Assembly (NCBI RefSeq): GCF_023498005.1
Contig: NZ_CP097289.1
Span: 1,984,001-2,048,000, forward strand
DNA: 64,000 bases
Reading direction: 5' to 3'
Origin: Streptomyces durmitorensis
GTDB lineage: Bacteria > Actinomycetota > Actinomycetes > Streptomycetales > Streptomycetaceae
Shown here one piece after another: positions 1 to 7,186 of the stretch (position 1 is its first letter; each line of letters begins with the position of its first letter). Below the pieces are notes generated by a model. The model saw nothing but the letters and a program-made list of their open reading frames with translations, ran no database searches and was not told the DNA's origin. The position numbers and the translations under genes were made by a program.

Positions 1-1019
1 ACCAGCTTGGGCGTGACGGTGGGCGACAGGACCGCGTCGATGCCGACGACGATCATCGCGAAGCTGGTCTGGAGCGTGGACCAGTCCCGCAGCTCCTGGA
101 GGTAGAGGACGACGAGGAACTGGAATCCGAAGAAGCCGCCCGCGAAGAAGAGACCCGCGAGGTTGGCGCGGACCAGGGCGCCGCTGCGGAAGATGCCCAG
201 GCGGACGAGCGGCGATGCCGAGCGGCGCTCGGCGGCGACGAAGACGGCGAGGAGGGCGAGCCCCGCGGCGAGGGTGCCGGCCGTGGCGGCGGCGCTGGCG
301 TGGGAGGCGCGCTCGACGCCCAGGACGAGCAGCACGATCGCGGCGGTGACCGTGAAGGCGCCCAACAGGTCGACGCTCTGCCCGGTGCGGTCGGGGCGCG
401 GGGACTTGGGGACGAAGGCGAGCGCGGCGGCCAGGATCAGGGCGGAGAGCACCACGGGCACGAAGAAGACCCAGCGCCAGCCGATCGCGGTGAGCAGACC
501 GCCGACGACCAGGCCGATCGAGAAGCCGCCCGCGGCGGTGCCGGAGTAGAAGAGCAGCGCCTTGTTGCGCCGCGGGCCCTCCTCGAAGCCCGTGGTGATG
601 ATGGAGAGGCCCGCGGGGGTCATGAAGGCCGCGGCGACGCCGGTGACGAAGCGGGCGACGATCAGCGTCCAGCCCTCGGTGGCGAAGCCGCCGAGGCCGG
701 AGAAGACCAGGAAGACGGAGAGCCAGAAGACGAACATCTGGCGGCGTCCGAAGAGGTCGGCCGCGCGGCCGCCGAGCAGCATGAAGCCGCCGTATCCGAG
801 GACGTAGGCGCTCATGACCCACTGGAGGGACCCGGTGGACAGGCCCAGGTCGGCGCGGATGGACGGCAGGGCCACGTTGAGCATGGCCACGTCGATGCCT
901 TCGAGGAAGATCGCGCCGCACAGGACGAGCAGGACGCCCCACTCACGGGGCTTGAAGCCGGACGGGGCGGCCGGGGCTGCGCTCGGCGCCCCGGCTGATG
1001 ACTCTGGCTGCGTACTCAC
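1..1019 (-). CDS. MFS drug-type exporter (3' end beyond the window)
   Basis: A GTG start at 1019 lies behind a GGAG site (GGAGAAACGAC). The frame stays open to the left edge, so the C-terminal part is missing. The translation gives a short hydrophilic head, then a first membrane segment followed by ALPSIRADLG and later GRAADLFGRRQMF, the loop 2-3 signature of the major facilitator superfamily, DHA2-like drug:H+ antiporters. At least nine hydrophobic segments can be followed. It should sit in the cytoplasmic membrane and export a small molecule; the substrate cannot be read from sequence. It is divergent from the LysR gene at 1164 with a 144-bp gap, the usual arrangement for a regulator and its target. 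Family is sure, substrate unknown. Confidence 0.85.
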   Translation of the reverse strand, partial: MSTQPESSAGAPSAAPAAPSGFKPREWGVLLVLCGAIFLEGIDVAMLNVALPSIRADLGLSTGSLQWVMSAYVLGYGGFMLLGGRAADLFGRRQMFVFWLSVFLVFSGLGGFATEGWTLIVARFVTGVAAAFMTPAGLSIITTGFEEGPRRNKALLFYSGTAAGGFSIGLVVGGLLTAIGWRWVFFVPVVLSALILAAALAFVPKSPRPDRTGQSVDLLGAFTVTAAIVLLVLGVERASHASAAATAGTLAAGLALLAVFVAAERRSASPLVRLGIFRSGALVRANLAGLFFAGGFFGFQFLVVLYLQELRDWSTLQTSFAMIVVGIDAVLSPTVTPKL

Positions 1020-1163
1020 GTCGTTTCTCCGCCAATTCATCGGTGGTGCACGGGATTTCCCGGCTCACTCACCTTCGATCAGGGCGTACGGACGGAACAA
1101 CGGCGAAGATCGCAACGTTCGTTCAACCAGGCTTACCGATCCGATCCGCCTGGGGGGACGTCG

Positions 1164-2108
1164 ATGGAACGCGATGAACTGGAGTGCTTTCTGCTCCTGG
1201 CCGAGGAGCTGCACTTCGGCAGGACGGCCGAGCGCATGCGGCTGTCCCGCGCCCGGGTGAGCCAGCTGATCCAGCGCACCGAACGCCGCGTCGGCGCCCC
1301 GCTGTTCATCCGCACCAGCCGCCGCGTCGGCCTCACGGCGCTCGGCCGTCAGCTCCAGGCCGACCTGGAGCCGCACCACCGGGCCATCGACGCCGCCGTC
1401 GAGCGGGCCGCGGCCACCGCGCGCGGCATCGACAGCGTGCTGCACGTGGGCTTCGCCAATCCGCTGGCGGGCGAGATCGTGATGCGGGCGACGGAGGCGC
1501 TGCGCGTGAGCCATCCGGGGCTCGCGGTGGAGATCTGCGAGGTGCCGCTCGGCGATCCGTACGGGCAGCTGCGCAAGGGCGAGTTCGACGTGCAGCTCAC
1601 GGGGTTCCCGGTGCGCGAGGAGGACCTGGGCGGCGGGCCCGCGCTGCTCGCGGAGGAGCGGGTCCTCGCGGTCGCGTCGGCGCATCCGCTGTCCGCGCGG
1701 GACTCGGTGTCGCTGGAGGACCTGGCGGACGTGCCGCTCCTGACGATCGAGGGCGAGCTGCCCGACTACTGGCTGGAGCACCACGTCCCTTCGCGCACCC
1801 CGTCCGGCAGACCGATCGGCCGCGGTCCCGGCGTGACCAACATGCAGGAGGCGCTGATGATGGTCGCGGGCGGCAAGGGAGCGTTCCTCGCTCCCGCGCA
1901 CACCGGGACGTACTTCACGCGGCCGGGTGTCGCGTACGTCCCCTTCGCCGACGCCGAGCCGGTCGGGTACGGCCTGGTGTGGCGGGCAGGCCACGGCACG
2001 GGGGCGATCGAGACCTTCGCGCGGACCGCCCGCGACGTGGCGCGTGACGTGGCGCAGGGGGATCCCCGGAGCGTGGTGCCGGGGGCCGCGGTCACCCGGG
2101 CGGGCTGA
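1164..2108 (+). CDS. LysR-family transcriptional regulator
   Basis: The protein has 314 residues. The N-terminal winged helix-turn-helix spans about residues 3-62 (ECFLLLAEELHFGRTAERM followed by SQLIQRTERRVGAPLF), and a LysR substrate-binding fold follows from about residue 90. ATG at 1164 follows a GGGGGGA ribosome site. The length is normal for the family. It is divergent from the MFS exporter at 1019-1 and probably controls it and itself. No clean T-N11-A box stands out in the shared 144-bp gap, so the operator is not assigned. Its last 17 bases overlap the 3' end of the convergent TDT gene. The inducer is unknown. Confidence 0.9.
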   Translation: MERDELECFLLLAEELHFGRTAERMRLSRARVSQLIQRTERRVGAPLFIRTSRRVGLTALGRQLQADLEPHHRAIDAAVERAAATARGIDSVLHVGFANPLAGEIVMRATEALRVSHPGLAVEICEVPLGDPYGQLRKGEFDVQLTGFPVREEDLGGGPALLAEERVLAVASAHPLSARDSVSLEDLADVPLLTIEGELPDYWLEHHVPSRTPSGRPIGRGPGVTNMQEALMMVAGGKGAFLAPAHTGTYFTRPGVAYVPFADAEPVGYGLVWRAGHGTGAIETFARTARDVARDVAQGDPRSVVPGAAVTRAG

Positions 2109-3123
2109 GTCCGGCGGGGGTCCGGGGCGCGGTGCCCTCGCGCGCCGCACGGAACGCGCCCGCCCCGACCACGGCCCAGACCGCGAGCGCGGGCCAGAAC
2201 AGCACCTTCCCGCAGGTCCACAGCGCCGGGACGTCGGCGGCCGTGGAGGTGGACAGGGCGGCGACGGCGGTCATGCCGAGGGGGAAGACGGTGGCCCAGC
2301 GGCGTACGTCGTGGTGCAGGCGCGGCCACCGCAGTTCGCAGACGACGAGCACCGCGTACCAGGCGAGGGCGAGGCCAAGAGCGACGAGGGTGACGACCCG
2401 CAGGGCGTCGTGCGCCGGTGTCGCCCACCGCAGTGGGCCGTGCGGCGCCGCTGCGGCGACCAGCTTCGATCCGGCGAGGGCGGAGATGGCCATGGCTCCG
2501 GCGATGATCCAGTGGTCGCCCTGGCCGGTGGCGAGTTGGCGGAAGTCGAAGCGGAGCAGCACCACGGCGTACAGGACGAGGCCGATGGCGAAGAGGGCGA
2601 GGGCGGGCCACATCAGCCATGTCTGCCGGTCGGCGGTGGCCACCGTGGCGGCGAGGACGACGATGGCCTGGGTGGCCACGCACACCAGATAGGCGGCGCC
2701 CGGCACCCTGCTCTGCCAGTGGCGGACGACGTGGGACATCAGCAACGGCCAGAGCAGCACGCTGAGGCAGAGCAGTGCCACCGACACGGGCTGGTGTCCG
2801 AGCAGGGAGATGCGGGTGCCCAGGACCGCCGTCGCGGCGACGGCGGTCAGTGCGGGCGGGGTGTCGATCTCGTGGCGCCAGCGGTCCCGTTCGGTCAGCA
2901 GGTGCCTGACGAAGACGGTGGCGAGGAAGAGCCAGACCACCAGTGCGACGCCGAGCAGGACCAGCGACGCCCACTCCACGCCGAGCAGGTACAGCCCGAC
3001 GGAGAGCACGGCGGTGGCCATGACCACGGCGCCCGACGCGGGCGGCAGACCGTCGGCCCAGTCCGTCAAGGCCGTCGAGGCCGCCCGGCGGGGGCTCCGG
3101 CGGGCGGCTGCGTCGTTCGGCAC
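2092..3123 (-). CDS. TDT-family (tellurite resistance/C4-dicarboxylate type) membrane transporter
   Basis: The protein has 343 residues. GTG at 3123 sits behind GGGAGTCGCCCC. After a basic head of about 30 residues there are about ten hydrophobic segments with short polar loops. The pattern (WHEIDTPPALTAVAATAVLG-like stretches, the RFDFRQLATGQGDHWIIAGA loop and the late WATVFPLGMTAVA motif) resembles the TehA/Mae1/SLAC1 family (TDT, PF03595). Members move tellurite, C4-dicarboxylates, sulfite or anions; the substrate here is not predictable. It ends inside the end of the convergent LysR gene. Three 10-bp direct repeats lie just upstream of its start (3141-3170). Confidence 0.75.
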   Translation of the reverse strand: MPNDAAARRSPRRAASTALTDWADGLPPASGAVVMATAVLSVGLYLLGVEWASLVLLGVALVVWLFLATVFVRHLLTERDRWRHEIDTPPALTAVAATAVLGTRISLLGHQPVSVALLCLSVLLWPLLMSHVVRHWQSRVPGAAYLVCVATQAIVVLAATVATADRQTWLMWPALALFAIGLVLYAVVLLRFDFRQLATGQGDHWIIAGAMAISALAGSKLVAAAAPHGPLRWATPAHDALRVVTLVALGLALAWYAVLVVCELRWPRLHHDVRRWATVFPLGMTAVAALSTSTAADVPALWTCGKVLFWPALAVWAVVGAGAFRAAREGTAPRTPAGLSPPG

Positions 3124-3140
3124 GGGGCGACTCCCTGGGC

Positions 3141-3170
3141 GTACGAGGACGTACGAAGGTGTACGAGCCC
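3141..3170. repeat. Three tandem 10-bp direct repeats upstream of the TDT gene
   Basis: Three blocks begin with GTACGA in exact 10-bp register (3141, 3151 and 3161), ending 17 bp upstream of the GTG start of the TDT transporter. The spacing of one helical turn suits a regulator that binds repeated half-sites. The role is inferred only from position. Confidence 0.5.
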
Positions 3171-3210
3171 CCCGCCCGTGATCCTGACACGGCCGTCAGG
3201 ACCCGGCACG

Positions 3211-3852
3211 TCAGTCGGAGTGGCGCCGCTGGTAGTGCCCGCGCCAGCGGGGCGTCGCGGCGCCGCCCATCACCGTCATCACGACGTCATGGGCGAGGGA
3301 GTCGCTCACGGGGGCGTGGCCGAAGAGCACCCGGTGGTAGGTGGTGGCGGCGAGCACGTCCAAGAGCAGGTCGATGTCCGCGTCGGGGCGGATGTCGCCG
3401 CGTTCGATGCCGCGGCGCAGGGCCGCCTCGGTGGTGGCCCTTCTGGGGTGGAAGATCGTGTCGGCGAAGGTGCGGTCGAGCTCCGGGTCGTCGGCGAGGT
3501 CGGCCACCAGGGCGGGCAGGGTGCGGCGGCCGAGATTGCCGCCGAAGGCGCGGCCGATGGTCTCGATGCCCTCGATCAGGTCGCAGTGCGTGCAGCCGGT
3601 GTCCGGGGTGGGGGCGGTGCCCATGGTCTCGGCGAGCGCCGCGACGACGAGACGCTGCCGGGACGCCCAGCGGCGGCGGATGGCGGGTTTGGTCGTGCCC
3701 GCGCGGCGCGCCACCGCCTCCATCGTCAGGTGTGCGTAGCCGGACTCCTCCAGGAGCTCCGCCGTCGCGGTCAGGATGGCCCCGTCGAGCCGGGTGTCGC
3801 GGGGCCGTCCCGCGGGACGTTCGGTGCGGCCGACGGAGTCGAGGGTTGCCAT
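3211..3852 (-). CDS. TetR-family transcriptional regulator
   Basis: With ATG at 3852 the product has about 213 residues. An in-frame ATG at 3873 would add seven residues; neither start has a strong ribosome site. The N-terminal TetR helix-turn-helix is clear: ILTATAELLEESGYAHLTME, then AVARRAGTTKPAIRRRW. The C-terminal domain is the usual variable ligand domain, with a distinctive CTHC pair near the middle. It is divergent from the MFS gene starting at 3920, and a near-perfect palindrome (3877-3901) lies between them. It is therefore very probably the local repressor of that exporter and of itself. The ligand is unknown. Confidence 0.88.
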   Translation of the reverse strand: MATLDSVGRTERPAGRPRDTRLDGAILTATAELLEESGYAHLTMEAVARRAGTTKPAIRRRWASRQRLVVAALAETMGTAPTPDTGCTHCDLIEGIETIGRAFGGNLGRRTLPALVADLADDPELDRTFADTIFHPRRATTEAALRRGIERGDIRPDADIDLLLDVLAATTYHRVLFGHAPVSDSLAHDVVMTVMGGAATPRWRGHYQRRHSD

Positions 3853-3876
3853 GGGAGGCAGTATAGGTAGCATGTG

Positions 3877-3901
3877 ATTTCGTTCCGTTCCGGATCGAAA
3901 T
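3877..3901. promoter_or_regulatory. 25-bp palindromic operator between tetR and MFS genes
   Basis: The outer arms ATTTCG (3877-3882) and CGAAAT (3896-3901) and the inner arms TCCG (3884-3887) and CGGA (3891-3894) form an inverted repeat with 10 of 12 possible pairs. It lies between the divergent TetR and MFS starts and is more AT-rich than its surroundings. Size and position fit a TetR-dimer operator that would block both promoters. Confidence 0.7.
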
Positions 3902-3919
3902 ACAAATGAGGGGGCGACC

Positions 3920-5383
3920 TTGCCTGAGCAGGAATCACCTACCGACCGGGCACTCACCACGCCCGAGCCCGTGTGTGCCGCCGGGGACGAGAGCGTGCGT
4001 GCCGCCGGGGACGAGAGCGTGCTTCGTGCGCCCTACACGGCGCTGACCTGGGGCATCGTCCTCTCGGTCGGCCTGGTGGCCTTCGAGTCGATGGGCGTGG
4101 CCACCGTGCTGCCGGAGATCGCGGGGAAGCTCGGCGGCCTGGGCGCCTACGGCTGGGGCCTGTCCGCGCTGATGCTGGCGAACCTGATCGGCACGGTCGC
4201 CGCCGGGCGGGCCGCCGATCTCCGGGGCCCCGCGCGGCCGTTGGCCCTCGGACTCGCCGTCTTCGCCGTCGGCTGCGCGGTGGCCGGGTCCGCACCGAAC
4301 TGGCCCGCCTTCCTGGCCGGGCGCTTCCTCCAGGGCCTCGGCGTCGGTGCCGTCATGGCGCTGGCGTACATGGTCATCTCCCTGGCGTATCCACAGCGGT
4401 TGAGGGCGCGGATGTTCGCGCTCGTCTCGGGTGCCTGGACCGTCCCCTCCCTCGTCGGGCCGACGGTCGCCGCCGTGATCGCCGAACAGATCTCCTGGCG
4501 CGGCGTGTTCGTGCTCCTCCTGCCGCTGATCGCCGTGGCCGCAGCCCTGGTCCTGCCGCGCCTGCGCCACCTGGGCAGCGGCGGCGCGGGGCGCGTCGAG
4601 GACGGCCGGTGGTGGGCGACTCCGGTGGCCCGCAGCATCCTGCTCGCCGCGGGCACCGGCGTGCTCCTGGCCGGACTCCAGCTGCACGAACCGGCGTTGC
4701 TCGTCCCCCTGGCCCTCGTCGGCGCCGCCGCGGGGATCTACGCGCTGCGCTCGGTGACACCTCCCGGCACGCTCACCGTGCGGCCCGGGGTGCCGACCGG
4801 CGTGGTGCTGCGGTTCCTGCTCTGCGGGGCCTACTTCGGCAGCGAGGCGTTCCTGCCGCTCGGCCTGGTGAAACTGCGCGACCTCAGCGCCACGGAGGCG
4901 GGGCTCGGGCTCTCGGCGGGGGCGATCACCTGGGTGCTCGGGGCGGCCTGGCAGGGCAGGGAGGACGCGCGCTGGGGCGGGCGTTCCCGTGCCGTGCCGA
5001 TCGCGGCGGGCTTCGCCGTGCTCCTCGTGGGGATCGTGGTGATGGCGCTCGGCATCCTCGTCGACACCCTGCCCGCACTGACCGCCGTGGCCGGCTGGGC
5101 GATCGGCGGCGCGGGCATGGGCGTGGCCTTCAACGCCGCGACCACGGACGCCATGGAGCAGGCACCGGCCGACCGGCAGGGCGAGGCGAGCGGCGCGATG
5201 CAGCTGGCCCAGACCCTGGCGGTCGCGGTGCTCAGCGGCCTGGGCGGCGCGGCGGTCTCCCTCGCCGATGTGCACGGGGCGTCGACATCCGTCGCCCTGA
5301 CGGCCACGTTCGCGCTGACGGGCGCGCTGGCGGCCGCGGGGGTGGTCGCGGCGCGGCGGATCAGGCCGCCGAAGGTGCCCTGA
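3920..5383 (+). CDS. MFS multidrug exporter under TetR control
   Basis: The protein has 487 residues. TTG at 3920 follows GAGGGGGCGACC. The hydrophilic N-terminus contains a short internal duplication (CAAGDESVRAAGDESV). Around fourteen hydrophobic segments follow; the family features are the first-helix region ESMGVATVLPEIAGKLGG, the GRAADLRGP loop and the motif-C-like stretch SGAWTVPSLVGPTVAA. It should be an integral membrane drug/proton antiporter. The gene is divergent from its probable TetR repressor, with the operator between. Its last 190 bases plus 3' flank are repeated in tandem directly downstream (5191-5714), leaving a pseudo-copy of the last 61 codons. Substrate unknown. Confidence 0.9.
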   Translation: MPEQESPTDRALTTPEPVCAAGDESVRAAGDESVLRAPYTALTWGIVLSVGLVAFESMGVATVLPEIAGKLGGLGAYGWGLSALMLANLIGTVAAGRAADLRGPARPLALGLAVFAVGCAVAGSAPNWPAFLAGRFLQGLGVGAVMALAYMVISLAYPQRLRARMFALVSGAWTVPSLVGPTVAAVIAEQISWRGVFVLLLPLIAVAAALVLPRLRHLGSGGAGRVEDGRWWATPVARSILLAAGTGVLLAGLQLHEPALLVPLALVGAAAGIYALRSVTPPGTLTVRPGVPTGVVLRFLLCGAYFGSEAFLPLGLVKLRDLSATEAGLGLSAGAITWVLGAAWQGREDARWGGRSRAVPIAAGFAVLLVGIVVMALGILVDTLPALTAVAGWAIGGAGMGVAFNAATTDAMEQAPADRQGEASGAMQLAQTLAVAVLSGLGGAAVSLADVHGASTSVALTATFALTGALAAAGVVAARRIRPPKVP

Positions 5384-5714
5384 GGCAGGTGACCCTGACT
5401 CTCCGTCACATCCCGGCGGGACGCGCGGCCTTCACCGGGCCCGCGTCCCGCACGGCGCGATGCAGCTGGCCCAGACCCTGGCGGTCGCGGTGCTCAGCGG
5501 CCTGGGCGGCGCGGCGGTCTCCCTCGCCGATGTGCACGGGGCGTCGACATCCGTCGCCCTGACGGCAACGTTCGCGCTGACGGGCGCGCTGGCGGCCGCG
5601 GGGGTGGTCGCGGCGCGGCGGATCAGGCCGCCGAAGGTGCCCTGAGGCAGGCGGCCCTGACTCTCCGTCACATCTCGGCGGGACGCGCGGCCTTCACCGG
5701 GCCCGCGTCCTGCG
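5191..5714. repeat. 262-bp tandem duplication of the MFS gene 3' end and flank
   Basis: Bases 5191-5452 and 5453-5714 are two consecutive copies with an exact 262-bp offset. They differ at only a few positions: one substitution in the coding part and a handful after the stop codon and at the distal end. The first copy contains the last 63 codons of the MFS gene, its stop and 69 bp of flank; the second repeats all of it. The near identity points to a recent slippage or unequal crossing-over event. Confidence 0.9.
5460..5645 (+). pseudogene. Duplicated C-terminal fragment of the MFS exporter
   Basis: This is an open frame of 61 codons starting at an internal ATG of the duplicated block. It encodes exactly the last 61 residues of the upstream MFS protein (MQLAQTLAVAVL through RRIRPPKVP). 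The one base difference is silent. It lacks the translation start region and most membrane helices, so it is a remnant, not a gene. Confidence 0.85.
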
Positions 5715-5743
5715 CGCCGCGTCCCGCACGCCGCGAGCCGCGC

Positions 5744-6256
5744 TCACAGCTTGAACACCACTCCCCGCCACACCCACCCCGCGCCAAGGACCGCTTCCCG
5801 CAGGGGTTCCTTCATCTCCGCGGGGTCAAAACTGAACGTCTCCTTCTTGTGCAGCTTGCCGTCGGCCCCGCGCTCGTACGTCCACTGCCGGGTCTTCATG
5901 GTCACCTGCCCGCGCGAGTACTCGCGCGACTGCGCGAGCCGGGGAGTGTCCCCGACCCACGAGACCTGCCACTGCTCGTCGACGGTGCGCACCTCGTGGC
6001 TGTCCGGCACCAGCCGCATCCGGGTCTTGATGGTCCGGTCCAGCTGGGTGCGGACGAAGAACGTGTGCCAGGCGGGCTCCAGGATCCGCCACTCCGCCAC
6101 GAGGTCGGCGTTCTCGGCCGGGGTGGCGCGCCGCACGCGATACGGCACGTCCGGCCCGTCGAGCCCGAGCAGCGCGGCCCGGACCTCATCGGCCGAACGC
6201 GGGGTGACACCGCTGGTGGGGTGCCTGGTGCCGGTCAGTTTGTCGAAGAGACCCAT
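5744..6256 (-). CDS. Hypothetical protein of unknown function (170 aa)
   Basis: The frame opens with MGLFDKLTGTRHP. The body is soluble, mixed alpha/beta, with many charged residues and a tryptophan-rich C-terminus (GAGWVWRGVVFKL). There is no signal peptide or membrane helix. The upstream AGG-type ribosome site is weak. I do not recognise a named domain. The MGLFDKL opening is common among small Streptomyces proteins. It lies downstream of the methyltransferase gene on the same strand with a gap of about 50 bp and may be cotranscribed with it. No function can be given. Confidence 0.7.
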   Translation of the reverse strand: MGLFDKLTGTRHPTSGVTPRSADEVRAALLGLDGPDVPYRVRRATPAENADLVAEWRILEPAWHTFFVRTQLDRTIKTRMRLVPDSHEVRTVDEQWQVSWVGDTPRLAQSREYSRGQVTMKTRQWTYERGADGKLHKKETFSFDPAEMKEPLREAVLGAGWVWRGVVFKL

Positions 6257-6305
6257 CGGGTCAACCTATGGACGGTTGACGCGAACCTGCAAATGCCTGC
6301 CGACG

Positions 6306-7031
6306 TCACTCCGCCCGCCCCACCACCAGCCACTTCGACGGCAGCTCGATCCGCGTGCCGTCCGCGGTGAACTCCGTCGTGGTGAGCGGCAGTTCACCCT
6401 TCGCGAGCACCGTGAGGCCCGCCGCCGCGACGTACTCCGGCACCGCGGTGTCCTCGACCTCGCCCGGCGCGATGCCGTGCGAGAACACCGGAGCCAGCTT
6501 CGGCGGCGGGCCATCGGGGCTCTGGGCGAGGCCCTTCAGGATCGTCCCCGCGGCCTCGGCGAGCTCGACGACGAACGCTCTGCCGCGCTCGCCGAGCAGC
6601 GCCGCGATGCCGTCGACCAGCGGCTGGCGGTCGGCGGGCTCGCACTGGTGGAGCACCCCGCGCATATAGACGTTCACGTCGCCGAGTTCCGCGTGCAGCT
6701 GCTCGGCCTCGGCCTTCTCCACGGCGTCGACCTGACGGAACTCGACCTGTCCCGCCGGGTCGGCGCGCCGCGCGTGGTCGAGGGCGGCGGCGGACAGGTC
6801 GGCGCCGATGACGCGCGGGTAGCGGTCGGCGAGGAAGCGGCTCTGGGTGCCGTTGCCGCAGCCGAGGTCCACGACGGGCAGTCCCGCGGCCGCCATGTGC
6901 GGTTCGAAGAGGGCGAGATGGATGCCGACGGTGAGCGCGGGTTCGGCGTCCCAGAAGACGGCCCCCGGTTCCTCGGGGGCATCCCGCCAGAACCCCTCCC
7001 AGGCCTCCTTGTACCGACTCGTGACGCTCAT
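6306..7031 (-). CDS. Class I SAM-dependent methyltransferase
   Basis: The product has 241 residues from ATG 7031, chosen because GGGGAGCAGGGC precedes it; a frame extension further upstream lacks such a site and is not conserved-looking. The Rossmann motif I is VVDLGCGNGTQSRFLADRYP, followed by the acidic end of beta-2 (VIGADLS) and motif-III-like RGVLHQCEPADRQPLVDGIA. The fold is the small-molecule methyltransferase type (Methyltransf_11/25). The C-terminal part from about residue 180 is the acceptor side and is not recognisable. It is cytoplasmic. The acceptor substrate is unknown. Confidence 0.85.
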   Translation of the reverse strand: MSVTSRYKEAWEGFWRDAPEEPGAVFWDAEPALTVGIHLALFEPHMAAAGLPVVDLGCGNGTQSRFLADRYPRVIGADLSAAALDHARRADPAGQVEFRQVDAVEKAEAEQLHAELGDVNVYMRGVLHQCEPADRQPLVDGIAALLGERGRAFVVELAEAAGTILKGLAQSPDGPPPKLAPVFSHGIAPGEVEDTAVPEYVAAAGLTVLAKGELPLTTTEFTADGTRIELPSKWLVVGRAE

Positions 7032-7186
7032 GCCCTGCTCCCCAGGATGCGACGACGACCGCCGAAGCCGACGGCAAGATCGGTCTACCGCGCCTGGGGT
7101 GCGCGGACAAGTGACCGGCGCAATCATTCGCCGCGCCTTCCCCGTGTTCTCACCGAGCGCACGCCCCTGGGGTGCGCTGAGGGCTC

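Noticed and set aside
5460..5645. A separate small membrane protein gene
   Set aside because: Its sequence is an exact copy of the last residues of the upstream MFS protein, produced by a tandem duplication.
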